Assembly (NCBI GenBank): GCA_021287075.1 | Contig: JAJTBD010000003.1 | Location: forward strand, 157,164 to 221,163 | DNA: 64,000 bases | Direction of reading: 5' to 3' | Origin: Micrococcales bacterium | GTDB taxonomy: Bacteria; Actinomycetota; Actinomycetes; Actinomycetales; Dermatophilaceae | Shown: positions 16,705-26,008 of the stretch, piece after piece | How positions within the stretch are numbered: the first letter of the stretch is position 1 | Layout: each line of letters begins with the position of its first letter | Translations under genes and position numbers: made by a program | Notes under the pieces: model-generated | What the model was told of the DNA's origin: nothing | Databases searched by the model: none | Seen by the model: only the letters and a program-made list of their open reading frames with translations

Positions 16705-17654
16705 ATGTCCCTGCGCACCACCACCGGCGTCCTCACCCTGACCGCCGCACTCGCGCTCTCGACCGCCGCCTGCAACCGCGAGAGCGCCAGCGAGGGGGCC
16801 AGCAGCGGCAAGGCCGCCGGCAAGTCGATGACGCTCGCGCTGTCGACGCTCAACAACCCCTTCTTCGTCGACGTGCGCGATGGGGCCGAGGAGGCCGCCA
16901 AGGCGGCCGGGGTCACCCTCAACATCGTCGACGCCCAGAACGACGCGGCCACCCAGGCCAACCAGCTCGCCGACGCCGCGACCAAGTCGCCGGCCGCCGT
17001 GCTGATCAACCCGGTCGACTCCGACGCCGCCACCGCTGCCGTCAAGCCGGTGCTCAACGCCAAGATCCCCGTCATCGCGGTCGACCGGGCCGTCAACGGC
17101 GCCGATGTCGCCTCGTCGGTCTCCTCCGACAACGTCGACGGTGGCAAGCAGGCGGCCGAGGGCCTGGCCAAGGCGATCGGCGAGAAGGGCGAGATCCTCG
17201 TCCTCCAGGGCGTGCCCGGCACCTCCGCCAGCCGCGACCGCGGCCAGGGCTTCACCGAGGGCATCAAGGCCTTCCCAAACATCAAGGTCGTCGGCAAGCA
17301 GCCGGCCGACTTCGACCGCACCAAGGGCCTGAACGTCACCACCAACCTGCTCCAGAGCCACCCCGGCGTCGTCGGCATCTTCGCCGAGAACGACGAGATG
17401 GCCCTGGGCGCGGTCCAGGCCCTCGGCGCCAAGGCCGGGCAGCAGGTCAAGGTATTCGGCTTCGACGGGACCGAGGACGGCCTGAAGTCGGTCAAGTCCG
17501 GCAAGATGGTCGGCTCGATCGCCCAGCAGCCCAAGGAGCTCGGCAAGACCGCCGTCGAGGTCGCTCTCAAGGCCGCCAACAAGGAGACCATCGAGAAGGC
17601 CGTGCCCGTGCCGGTCAAGTCCGTGACCTCGGCCAACGTGGCCGAGTACCTCAA

Positions 17655-17658
<4 letters not shown>
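16705..17658 (+). CDS. rbsB: Ribose ABC transporter substrate-binding lipoprotein
   Basis: 317 residues. The N terminus is a lipoprotein signal ending in the lipobox STAAC, so the protein should be anchored outside the membrane. The mature part is a type-1 periplasmic-binding fold (TLALSTLNNPFFVDVRDGAEE, then INPVDSDA, AVDRAVNGADV, SDNVDGGKQAAEGL, and GFDGTEDGLKSV), matching ribose-binding proteins. AAGGAG precedes the ATG by 7 bp. A 60-bp gap containing a GCGGCATACC motif separates it from rbsC, while its stop overlaps rbsK (GTGA). Confidence 0.93.
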
Positions 17659-18595
<937 letters not shown>

Positions 18596-18599
<4 letters not shown>

Positions 18600-18988
18600 A
18601 GAGGCAGGGCATCCTGCACGCAGAGCTGTCCCGCGAGATCGCCCGTCTCGGACACACCGACCGCTTCGTCATCGGCGACAGTGGGCTGCCCCTGCCGAGG
18701 ACCGTGCCAGTGATCGACCTCGCTCTCGTGCCGGGCCAGCTCGACTTCAGAACCGTGCTCGACGCGGTGCTCTCGGAGGTCGTGGTCCAGCGCCATATCG
18801 TTGCGGCAGAGGCCGACTCGTCCCCTGCGGGCGGCTGGATCGCCGAGCGCGGCGAGCGGCTCGGCGAGCAGAGCCGCGTCGACCACGACGAGCTCAAATC
18901 CCTGATCGCCGGCTGCTGCTTCGCGGTCCGCACCGGCGAGCAGACGCCCTATGCCAACGTGATCCTCGAGGCCGGCGTCCCCTTCTGA
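18596..18988 (+). CDS. rbsD: D-ribose pyranase
   Basis: 130-residue cytosolic enzyme interconverting the pyranose and furanose forms of ribose before phosphorylation. Family motifs are ILHAELSREIARLGHTD with the catalytic His, IGDSGLPLP, VIDLALVPG and the C-terminal TPYANVILEAGVPF. GTG start overlapping rbsK (GTGA). It closes the operon; a short GC hairpin GGGCGCCGCGCCC lies just after the stop (18990-19002). Confidence 0.94.
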
Positions 18989-19025
18989 GGGGGCGCCGCG
19001 CCCGCAGGGTCGGGGAGGGCAGCGC

Positions 19026-19487
19026 CTAGGCCTGCTCGACGATCGCCTTGATCCGCTCGAGGCCGCGCTGCATGCCGCGCTCGAGCTCGTCGCCGTGGCC
19101 CTCGTTGCCGCCGAGCAGCAGCCCCGTGAAGGCGGCCGCGAAGGCGCTCACCCCGTCGGGCGTCTCGCGCCGCTGCACGACGCGGGTGCCGGTGGCGGTG
19201 GGCTCGAGGGTGTAGGACCAGGTCGAGCCGTTCTCGTTGACCCGCCAGGCGATCCGCCGGCCCTCCTCGAGGGCGGTGATCGTCGAGGTCGTCGGCCACA
19301 CCACCAGCCCGCGCTGGTTGATGCCGACGAAGGGGGTGCCGACCGCCCGCGGGCCGAGCAGGAGGACGCGCCGGCACTCGGGCGACCACTCCCCCGTCCT
19401 GCGGATGTCGGAGACGACCGCCCACACCTGCCCGGGGGCCGCCGCGATGTCGATCGAAGCCTCGAGATCTCGCACCTGCGTCGCCAT
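19026..19487 (-). CDS. SRPBCC-family (polyketide cyclase/START-like) protein
   Basis: 153-residue START-like ligand-binding fold. VRDLEASIDIAAAPGQVWAVVSDIRRTGEWSPE is the typical first strand and helix, GINQRGLVVWPTTSTITALEEGRRIAWRV the middle strands, and the protein ends in the long C-terminal helix LERGMQRGLERIKAIVE. Such proteins bind lipids or act as cyclases or dehydrases; nothing here identifies the ligand. The start MATQ at 19487 is preferred to one three codons upstream. It is divergent from the VOC gene. Confidence 0.78.
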   Translation of the reverse strand: MATQVRDLEASIDIAAAPGQVWAVVSDIRRTGEWSPECRRVLLLGPRAVGTPFVGINQRGLVVWPTTSTITALEEGRRIAWRVNENGSTWSYTLEPTATGTRVVQRRETPDGVSAFAAAFTGLLLGGNEGHGDELERGMQRGLERIKAIVEQA

Positions 19488-19605
19488 GGCGACCATCCTG
19501 CCGCAGACACCCCTGGAGGGTGGGGCGGCGGGCGTCGCCGACGTGGTAGGACTTGGCGCACACACGGCGTACCGCCGTCAGAACGCCCGACCGGAAGGCA
19601 CGACG

Positions 19606-20388
19606 TTGGCCGCGCACGAGACCACCTGGCCCGAGGGCACGCCCTGCTGGGCCGACGTCCAGGCCAACGACCTGGAGGCGATGGCCGACTTCTACAACCG
19701 GCTGCTGGGGTGGCAGATCGACGGCAACCCCGACTTCCCCGGCTATCTCATCGCCAGCGTGGGTGGGCGGCCCGTCGCCGGGATCGGCGCCAAGCCCGAG
19801 AACCTCGCGTCCGTGCCGTCGGCATGGTCGACCTATCTGGCCGTGGAGCACGCCGACCAGGTCGCCGCGCGCATCGAGGAGCACGGCGGCGAGCTGATGA
19901 TGGGCGAGCCCTTCGACGTGGCGGGCATGGGTCGGATGACCTTCGTCCTCGACGCGGCTGGGTGCGCCGTCGGCATCTGGCAGGCGGGCGAGCACATCGG
20001 CTTCGGCGTCACCGGCGTGCCGGGATCGGTCTGCTGGAACGAGCTGCACACGACCCGTTTCGCCGAGGCGATCCCCTTCTACGAGAGTGTCTTTGGCGTC
20101 ACAGCGACACCGATGAGCGACACCGACGACTTCCGCTACTCGACGCTCGACGTGGCCGGTCACACCGTCGGCGGCATCTTTGACGACCCGGCTGTGCCCG
20201 AGGGCACCAACGGCTACTGGCTGCTCTATTTCGCCGTCAGCGATGTCGACGGCGTCGTCGACGCCGCCGCCGGTCTCGGCGCCACGGTCCTCATGCCCCC
20301 GCAGGACAGCCCCTACGGGCGGATGGCCGTCATCGCCGGGCTCGAGGGCGAGCTCTTCGCGGTCATCGAGCCGACACTCCCGGCCTGA
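19606..20388 (+). CDS. Tandem VOC (glyoxalase/bleomycin-resistance) domain protein
   Basis: 260 residues with two vicinal-oxygen-chelate modules: the first opens CWADVQANDLEAMADFYNRLLGW, the second CWNELHTTRFAEAIPFYESVFG; each is followed by strands ending GCAVGIWQ or GELFAVIEP. This layout matches the actinobacterial hydroxylase/CFP-30B type annotated as 'VOC family protein'. A TTG start at 19606 is chosen because GGAAGG lies 8 bp upstream and homology starts there. Metal-ligand positions are not complete enough to infer enzymatic activity. Confidence 0.8.
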   Translation: MAAHETTWPEGTPCWADVQANDLEAMADFYNRLLGWQIDGNPDFPGYLIASVGGRPVAGIGAKPENLASVPSAWSTYLAVEHADQVAARIEEHGGELMMGEPFDVAGMGRMTFVLDAAGCAVGIWQAGEHIGFGVTGVPGSVCWNELHTTRFAEAIPFYESVFGVTATPMSDTDDFRYSTLDVAGHTVGGIFDDPAVPEGTNGYWLLYFAVSDVDGVVDAAAGLGATVLMPPQDSPYGRMAVIAGLEGELFAVIEPTLPA

Positions 20389-20397
20389 GCCGACCCC

Positions 20398-20441
20398 AGG
20401 GGTATGCCGCGGGCTCACCGTGAGCGCGCGGCATACCTCCC
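20398..20441. repeat. Inverted pair of the GGTATGCCGCG motif
   Basis: GGTATGCCGCG (20401-20411) pairs exactly with CGCGGCATACC (20427-20437), and the loop contains the nested palindrome CTCACCGTGAG. It lies between two plus-strand genes, 50 bp before purB, where a strong terminator would be possible but a T tract is absent. Confidence 0.85.
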
Positions 20442-20487
20442 CTGGACTCGTGCGCGGGCGCGCGCGAGGCTCTGGAAGGATTGGGGC

Positions 20488-21894
20488 ATGGCCTCCCTTG
20501 CTGACGTGACCCCGCAGATCGCCCTTGGTGCCCTCGACGGCCGCTACCGCGGGGCCATCGCCCCGCTCGTGGACCACCTGTCCGAGCCGGCGCTCAACCG
20601 CGAGCGGATCCGCGTCGAGGTCGAGTGGCTGATCCACCTCACCGAGCAGCAGGTCGTGCCCGGGGTGCGCCAGCTCACCGGCGACGAGCAGGCCGCGCTG
20701 CGCAAGGTCGTCGAGGACTTCGGGCCCGACGCGATCGCCGAGATGGCCGAGACCGAGCGGGTCACCCAGCACGACGTCAAGGCCGTCGAGTACTTCCTCA
20801 AGAAGCGCCTGACGCAGATCGCGCCGGCGGACGGCGCGCAGCTGTCGGAGCTGATCCACTTCTGCTGCACCAGCGAGGACATCAACAACCTGTCCTATGC
20901 GCTGATGGTCAAAGGCGCCGTGCAGGAGGTGTGGCTGCCCAAGGCGACCGCGCTCGTCGAGAAGCTCGCGACGATGGCCTCCGACCTGCGCGACGTGCCG
21001 CTGCTCGCGCACACCCACGGCCAGCCGGCGACGCCCACGACGATGGGCAAGGAGCTCGCGGTGCTCGCCTGGCGCCTCCAGCGCCAGCTGCGGCGTGTCG
21101 AGGGCGCTGAGTTCCTCGGCAAGATCAACGGCGCCACCGGCACCTTCGGCGCGCACCTGGCGGCCGTGCCCGAGGCGGACTGGGTGGAGATCTCGCGGAC
21201 CTTCGTCGAGGGCCTGGGCCTGACGTGGAACCCGCTCACCACCCAGATCGAGAGCCACGACTGGCAGGCCGAGCTCTATGCCGACATGTCGCGCTTCAAC
21301 CGGATCCTGCACAACATGTGCACCGACGTCTGGACCTACATCTCGATGGGCTACTTCGCCCAGGTGCGCGGCCAGGGCACGGTCGGCTCCTCGACGATGC
21401 CCCACAAGGTCAACCCGATCCGCTTCGAGAACGCCGAGGCCAACCTCGAGGTCTCGTGCGCGCTGCTCGACGTGCTCGCCTCGACGCTCGTGCAGTCGCG
21501 CCTCCAGCGCGACCTCACCGACTCGTCCATGCAGCGCAACATCGGCACCGCCTTCGGGCACTCGATGCTGGCCCTGGACAACGCGACCCGCGGTCTCGAC
21601 GGCCTCGACGCCGTGCCCGAGGCGATGGCCGCCGACCTTGACGCCAACTGGGAGGTCCTCGGCGAGCCCGTCCAGTCGGCGATGCGGGCGCTCGGCGCGC
21701 AAGGCGTCGCCGGCATGGAGAACCCCTACGAGCGGCTCAAGGACCTCACCCGCGGCCGCCGCATCGGCCAGACCGAGCTCGTCGAGTTCGTGCGCGGTCT
21801 CGGCCTGCCCACCGAGGTCGAGGAGCGGCTGGCCGCCATGACGCCCCAGACCTACATCGGCATGGCGCCCGACCTCGTCGACTTCCTCGACTGA
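20488..21894 (+). CDS. purB: Adenylosuccinate lyase
   Basis: Purine enzyme cleaving SAICAR and adenylosuccinate with release of fumarate. The 468-residue length and sequence fit the longer type (E. coli-like, about 456). Visible motifs are LGALDGRYRG at the N terminus, the active-site HTHGQPATPTT, and the superfamily signature GSSTMPHKVNPIRFENAE around the catalytic Ser loop. I chose ATG 20488 (GAAGGA at 20474-20479); the frame is open 84 bp further but that part is a motif hairpin. An unpaired GGGGTATGCC follows the stop. Confidence 0.96.
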   Translation: MASLADVTPQIALGALDGRYRGAIAPLVDHLSEPALNRERIRVEVEWLIHLTEQQVVPGVRQLTGDEQAALRKVVEDFGPDAIAEMAETERVTQHDVKAVEYFLKKRLTQIAPADGAQLSELIHFCCTSEDINNLSYALMVKGAVQEVWLPKATALVEKLATMASDLRDVPLLAHTHGQPATPTTMGKELAVLAWRLQRQLRRVEGAEFLGKINGATGTFGAHLAAVPEADWVEISRTFVEGLGLTWNPLTTQIESHDWQAELYADMSRFNRILHNMCTDVWTYISMGYFAQVRGQGTVGSSTMPHKVNPIRFENAEANLEVSCALLDVLASTLVQSRLQRDLTDSSMQRNIGTAFGHSMLALDNATRGLDGLDAVPEAMAADLDANWEVLGEPVQSAMRALGAQGVAGMENPYERLKDLTRGRRIGQTELVEFVRGLGLPTEVEERLAAMTPQTYIGMAPDLVDFLD

Positions 21895-21895
21895 G

Positions 21896-21905
21896 GGGTA
21901 TGCCT
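21896..21905. repeat. Half hairpin GGGGTATGCC at the edge of the low-GC island
   Basis: GGGGTATGCC directly follows the purB stop but its inverted partner is missing; the next base run (TGGCGTTGG) already belongs to the lower-GC sequence of the permease gene end. It may mark the left junction of an insertion. Confidence 0.5.
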
Positions 21906-21913
21906 GGCGTTGG

Positions 21914-24094
21914 TCAGTCGGATGTCACCTCGGCCCCAGGAGCGATCGGCTGGTAGACGGCTCGCGCTGTGATGGCGGCAGTAAGCACGCCGGCTAACAG
22001 AGACGCCGCGAAACTCACAGCCGCATAGGCCAACGACGGCTGCATGACGTTGCTGGTGAGGCTGAAGCCAATCGGCAACAGCAGATACGTGGCAACTCCG
22101 CTCGCGGTGGCAACGAGCAACGGGAGCGCCACGTTGACAAACGCATAGGACGCCGCCCACCCCGATGTGCCATACAACGCGGTCATTACGCGAAGCGAAC
22201 GTGCTCGACTCAGCGCCTCAGCACCCAGTGTCGCCCACCCCGCAATCAGGACCAGCCCGAGTGCCGCCAAGCCGAATGCCAGCACCCATTGTCCGCGTTG
22301 CGCGCTCGAATAGCCGCCGCCCACCCAGGACTGAGCAAGTGGCGCGACACCTAGGCCGCCTTGCACGGTCCGATAACTGAGGTCGGACAACTGGCCGATG
22401 TCCAGGGGTGCTCCGGTCGTGGAGGCGAGTAGCAGCCGTGGTTCGATGCCACCCTGCACCTTTGGCCTCCCGGATCCAACCACTCCGCGGATCACACCCC
22501 CGGCGGCTAGATAGTCGAGTGCAGTCCGCTGGCTCGGGGTCGTCATGCGATGTGGCGCGGTCGCAGACCGCGCACAAGGGAACCCCATCGATCGCAGCGT
22601 GGCGCAGTCGGCCGTGACGGTGGTCCGGCCGGGAGCACCGTCGCTGGGCGGTGTGACCATGGCCCAGCCGTGGCCAACCCCGTCCGGGAGTGCCGTCAGG
22701 AACCTCGCCTCCGCAGCTGGGTTCGGAAGTACGCTGGTCTCGGCGACGCGGCCACCGACGACGGCTTGGGCCGTTGCGGCAGTTCGGTACTGCTCCCCGA
22801 GTTGCGAGGTCCACAGTTGCGTCTGTCCTGCTAGCAGAAGCACCAAGGTAGCTGGCGCCACCACTCGTAAGGTCGAACGTGCGTGGTACTGCAAGTGGCG
22901 CCCTCCAGCCAGCATTCCCGCGTCGCCGAGTCGCCGCCCGACTGCGGCTCCGGGGCCACCTAGTGCGGCAGTTACGGTCGCGACCACAGCCGGCAAGCAC
23001 GCGGTGGCAACGGCCGAGCCCAGGACGAAGGCCAGCGTCCGCGCCGGGCCGCTACTGAGGAAGGCCGGGCCAAACGCCGCCATGAGCAGACCGACGAAGA
23101 ACAGCCCCGCCCAGGTAGTGGGCACGGGTTCCGCGCACTCGGCGACGGTGGCCCGTCGACGCGCCAAGGGAGAGGGGCAAGCAACGGCCAGCAGAGCAAG
23201 GACCGCGGCTGCGAGTCCGACCATAGGTAGCCGCAGGAGGAGCGCAGAAGGGGACCTCAGCCCCGTGACGTGATCCAAGAACGGAACTGGCAGGTGGAGC
23301 GTCGCCAGTCCAGCGACCAGGCAGACACCAGCGAATGCGCCACAAAGCACTACGCCGGCAAGGTTGGCGGCGCGCATGCGAGCCAGTTGTATGGTCGATG
23401 CTCCCAGGGCCCGGAATCGCTCCTCACCACGGTCTCGGACGCGGGCGCCAATTCGCCGCCCCATGGCCAAGGCAGCCAGGGAGGCCAGGCCCAACGAACC
23501 CAGGATGAGCATGGCCACATCTCTTGTCGGGGTGGGAGACAGCGTGGCTACGACATTTAGGGCGACGTGCTCGCCTGGGCCGCCCCATCCAGCGATCGGC
23601 TCCATTGCGTCTGGTTCGGCCACGCCGTCAATCGGCCGTATATATGCCCGCAGTTCAGAAGGTGCGACCAGTCCGTTGTTGGCAATCGTGCCGTCTACTA
23701 CCCCGAAGTGCTCCCGTCGACCCTCACGTGCCAGGAGATCTGCCAAGCGAGGCGACACCACGGCGTGCCCGGGTTCGGGCCACTTCTTCACACCCGGAGG
23801 AGGAGCCGCCACGGCTCGCATGGGTAGCACCGAGATCACTGTGACCTGCTCCTGCCCAACGTCGCCGAATGTCTCGGAGCGCACGAGAGCCTGGGCCCTG
23901 TCAGCTTGTGTCTTCACGGGTGTGGTGGCCAAGTATCCCGCTGCGCGATCGGAGGCCGCCACTCCGACCAGAGCCAACAGGCCCAGGGTGGCAGACAGAG
24001 CGAACGCGCCGAGTGCAATGAGCGCCCGTCTGATCTGTCGGTACCCCTGTCCACGCTCTGCAGCGGCCGCGAGCACGCCCAGCCCCGTCCTCAT
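21914..24094 (-). CDS. FtsX-type ABC transporter permease with two extracytoplasmic domains
   Basis: 726 residues with about ten membrane helices in the arrangement 1 + large loop (residues ~46-190) + 5 to 6 helices + second large loop (~430-590) + 3 C-terminal helices. The 'RFRALGAS' loop after helix 2 and 'RVMTALYGTS' before the last helices are the FtsX cytosolic loops. It overlaps the ATPase stop by ATGA, so the two form one transporter. GC content is clearly lower than in purB or ybaK. A long FtsX permease, ATPase and small secreted peptide together resemble peptide export, immunity or resistance cassettes of the lactococcin-972 type; the actual role is unknown. Confidence 0.85.
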   Translation of the reverse strand: MRTGLGVLAAAAERGQGYRQIRRALIALGAFALSATLGLLALVGVAASDRAAGYLATTPVKTQADRAQALVRSETFGDVGQEQVTVISVLPMRAVAAPPPGVKKWPEPGHAVVSPRLADLLAREGRREHFGVVDGTIANNGLVAPSELRAYIRPIDGVAEPDAMEPIAGWGGPGEHVALNVVATLSPTPTRDVAMLILGSLGLASLAALAMGRRIGARVRDRGEERFRALGASTIQLARMRAANLAGVVLCGAFAGVCLVAGLATLHLPVPFLDHVTGLRSPSALLLRLPMVGLAAAVLALLAVACPSPLARRRATVAECAEPVPTTWAGLFFVGLLMAAFGPAFLSSGPARTLAFVLGSAVATACLPAVVATVTAALGGPGAAVGRRLGDAGMLAGGRHLQYHARSTLRVVAPATLVLLLAGQTQLWTSQLGEQYRTAATAQAVVGGRVAETSVLPNPAAEARFLTALPDGVGHGWAMVTPPSDGAPGRTTVTADCATLRSMGFPCARSATAPHRMTTPSQRTALDYLAAGGVIRGVVGSGRPKVQGGIEPRLLLASTTGAPLDIGQLSDLSYRTVQGGLGVAPLAQSWVGGGYSSAQRGQWVLAFGLAALGLVLIAGWATLGAEALSRARSLRVMTALYGTSGWAASYAFVNVALPLLVATASGVATYLLLPIGFSLTSNVMQPSLAYAAVSFAASLLAGVLTAAITARAVYQPIAPGAEVTSD

Positions 24095-24780
24095 TGGGCA
24101 TGCCCAACGGGTGGCGCGACCTCAGCATCCGACAGCTGCCCATTGGTAAGCATCAGACACCGGTCGGCGCGCCGGGCCACGTCCGGGTCGTGCGTTACGA
24201 CGACCAGTCCACACCGCACCCGCTTGGGCACCGCGAAGAGTGACTCAGCCGCGCTGTCCCGGGTCGTCCAGTCGAGCGAAGCAGTCGGCTCATCGGCAAG
24301 CACCAGCCTCGGCTTGCGAGTCAGCGCCCGCGCCAACGCAACTCGCTGCTGTTCGCCCCCCGACAGATCGGCTGTGCGCCCCACGTCGCCGGGAACTCCG
24401 AATTCTTCAAGCAGTGCCCGCGCAGCCCCTTCTACGTCCTCAGCGGGCTGGCCCGAAATCAGCAGCGGAACCATCACGTTCTCCACCGGCGTCAGGTCGG
24501 GCAGCAATGACGAGGATTGGAACACCACGCCAAGTTGCTCACGGCGAACTGTCGTCCACGCCCGCTCTGAGGCTTGTGACATGTCAACTCCACCGACGAG
24601 CACCTGTCCTGAATCCGGGCGGCGGAGCCCGAGCAGAACATTGAGCAGGGTGCTCTTCCCCGAGCCACTCCGCCCCATGATGGCTACAGACTGACCTATC
24701 CCGACTTGAAGGTCGATACCGTCCAGCACGGCCCTCTGCCCGTAGGCCACGCGGATCCCAGCCAACTCACACGCGAACAC
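24091..24780 (-). CDS. ABC transporter ATP-binding protein (MacB/LolD type)
   Basis: 229-residue ATPase: Walker A GRSGSGKST, Q-loop VFQSSSLLPDLT, signature LSGGEQQRVALARAL, Walker B LVLADEPTASLDW, and switch His in VVVTHDPD. The LADEPTASLD and LLPDLTPVENV motifs place it with MacB/LolD-type partners of FtsX permeases. I chose the GTG at 24780 because GGAAGGG lies 9 bp upstream; an ATG at 24837 would place the start inside a 12-bp-stem hairpin. It is followed at once by the permease and preceded by the secreted peptide gene. Confidence 0.9.
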   Translation of the reverse strand: MFACELAGIRVAYGQRAVLDGIDLQVGIGQSVAIMGRSGSGKSTLLNVLLGLRRPDSGQVLVGGVDMSQASERAWTTVRREQLGVVFQSSSLLPDLTPVENVMVPLLISGQPAEDVEGAARALLEEFGVPGDVGRTADLSGGEQQRVALARALTRKPRLVLADEPTASLDWTTRDSAAESLFAVPKRVRCGLVVVTHDPDVARRADRCLMLTNGQLSDAEVAPPVGHAQ

Positions 24781-24804
24781 GCTCAGCGTCCCTTCCCTGG
24801 AGCC

Positions 24805-24841
24805 CGTCGTGGGGCGCGTGCAGAGGACTCGCCCCACGACG
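24805..24841. terminator. Attenuator-like hairpin between peptide and transporter genes
   Basis: CGTCGTGGGGCG (24805-24816) pairs perfectly with CGCCCCACGACG (24830-24841), loop 13 bases. It begins 11 bp after the peptide stop and ends 10 bp before the ATPase ribosome site. No T run follows in the transcribed strand, so partial termination or RNA processing that lowers transporter expression relative to the peptide is more likely than full termination. Confidence 0.65.
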
Positions 24842-24851
24842 GATCAGTGAA

Positions 24852-25190
24852 TCAGCCCCAGTTACTGCAGGGGTCCGTGGCCAAGGGGATGTTGACGCAC
24901 GCCCTCACAGCCTTGATTTCACGACCGAGGTTTGACGAAACCCGCTTGTTGCAGCCGGACTTGTTGTCCACCCTTCCAGTGGACACCCCCGTCGACCAGA
25001 AGCCATACGTCGCGTAGTTGTCGCACTTGAGGTCCGACACGTTGAACCAGGTGTACGTGGGCGCTCCACTGTTGAACGCTGAAGCGGCTGAGTTCACGCT
25101 CATGTAGTGGTAACTCGCCGCCTCTGCGGCGACCGGCGCTGCAGCCATGATCAGCCCCAACCCGATTCCAGCAAGACGCTTCCTTCTCAT
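24852..25190 (-). CDS. Secreted four-cysteine peptide, candidate bacteriocin-like product
   Basis: 112-residue precursor. The N terminus MRRKRLAGIGLGLIMAAAPV plus AAEAA is a clear Sec signal peptide with likely cleavage after residue 24 or 25. The mature part, about 88 residues, is rich in Ser, Ala, Asn and aromatic residues and has exactly four cysteines (56, 80, 98, 108), so two disulfides are possible. AAAGGAG lies 6 bp before the ATG. It leads an operon with an ABC ATPase and FtsX permease. It does not match lactococcin 972 by eye and no family was recognised. Antimicrobial, signalling or surface roles are all possible. Confidence 0.7.
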   Translation of the reverse strand: MRRKRLAGIGLGLIMAAAPVAAEAASYHYMSVNSAASAFNSGAPTYTWFNVSDLKCDNYATYGFWSTGVSTGRVDNKSGCNKRVSSNLGREIKAVRACVNIPLATDPCSNWG

Positions 25191-25307
25191 GCCAGTCTCC
25201 TTTGACTCGCAAAAACTGGGGACCCCCCCCCAGCAATTTGCGACACTAGGCCACATCGGGTAAGCGCGCGACTTGAAGCCACCGCCCACGGCGACGGCTG
25301 GCCAGCC
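25191..25307. other. Leader region of the peptide operon
   Basis: The 117 bp upstream of the peptide gene contain a run of nine C (25224-25232; G on the coding strand) next to GGGGA/TCCCC repeats, about 35 bp before the start. No convincing -35/-10 pair was identified. The sequence returns to high GC near 25290. Confidence 0.3.
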
Positions 25308-25382
25308 TCACCGGGCCAGGACTTTGACGAGGACGAGGAAGAGCAGGATCGGCCAGACCCGCTCCAGGGTCTGGTCGATCAT
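25308..25382 (-). CDS. Possible 24-residue single-helix membrane peptide
   Basis: An ATG at 25382 opens a frame coding MIDQTLERVWPILLFLVLVK followed by VLAR: one hydrophobic helix with a short charged start. It lies 40 bp after the ybaK stop on the same strand. No ribosome-binding site is evident, so this is only a candidate, offered because the hydrophobic pattern is coherent. Confidence 0.25.
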   Translation of the reverse strand: MIDQTLERVWPILLFLVLVKVLAR

Positions 25383-25422
25383 GACGGCGGGGCCGGGCTG
25401 ACCCGTCGGCTCCTGCCCCGGG

Positions 25423-25956
25423 TCACGCCTGGGCCAGGTCGATGACCTCGGCGCCGATGCGCTTGGCCAGCTCGGCGGGGTCGACGACGAGCTTGCTGCC
25501 GCGGATGCCCGAGCCGATGACGACCTGGTCGCGCTCGAGCACACGCGAGTCGATGAGCAGCGGCCACTCGGCCGGCAGCCCGATCGGGGTGATGCCGCCG
25601 AACTCCATCTCGGTCAGCGACACCGCGTCGTCCTGCGGGGCAAAGCTGATCTTGCGCACGTCCAGGTGCCGGCGGACGGTGCCGTTGATGTCGGCGCGGT
25701 CGGTCGCCAGGACCAGCACCGCGGCATACCTCGTGTCCCCTGCGCGCTTGCCGGCGACGACCACGCAGTTGGCGGAGTGGGAGGGCGCGGACCCATAGGC
25801 CTCGCAGAATGCCGCCGTGTCGGCGAGGTCCGCGTCGATCGGGGCGACCTTGGCCGAGGGGTATGCCGCGATGGCCTCCCGGGTGCGCGTCGCCAGCAGG
25901 GCGGGCTCGGCGTCGGGGACGGGGGTCCAGGTCAGGGTGCCTTCGGCTTCGCTCAT
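25423..25956 (-). CDS. YbaK/ProX-type aminoacyl-tRNA deacylase
   Basis: 177 residues of the YbaK/aminoacyl-tRNA editing domain family, which hydrolyse mischarged tRNAs such as Cys-tRNA-Pro. Family landmarks: SANCVVVAGK (strand with the active-site region), RRHLDVRKISFAP, the loop GGITPIGLP, and the final RGSKLVVDPAELAKRIGAEVIDLA. The GGITPxG motif is the strongest signal. Two motif copies (25721, 25860) are inside the gene, which contrasts with their absence from the adjacent island. Confidence 0.88.
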   Translation of the reverse strand: MSEAEGTLTWTPVPDAEPALLATRTREAIAAYPSAKVAPIDADLADTAAFCEAYGSAPSHSANCVVVAGKRAGDTRYAAVLVLATDRADINGTVRRHLDVRKISFAPQDDAVSLTEMEFGGITPIGLPAEWPLLIDSRVLERDQVVIGSGIRGSKLVVDPAELAKRIGAEVIDLAQA

Positions 25957-26008
25957 GTGTGACTCCTTTGCTTCGGCACAGGCTAACTGCGATGTGGCAG
26001 AGGGCGAC

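Noticed and set aside
24781..24837. ATG at 24837 as start of the ABC ATPase
   Set aside because: It lies in a strong hairpin without a ribosome site; the GTG at 24780 has GGAAGGG upstream.
24852..25190. Lactococcin 972 family peptide
   Set aside because: The gene order is similar but the mature sequence lacks the family's repeated Trp/Gly patterns and has four cysteines instead; kept as unknown.
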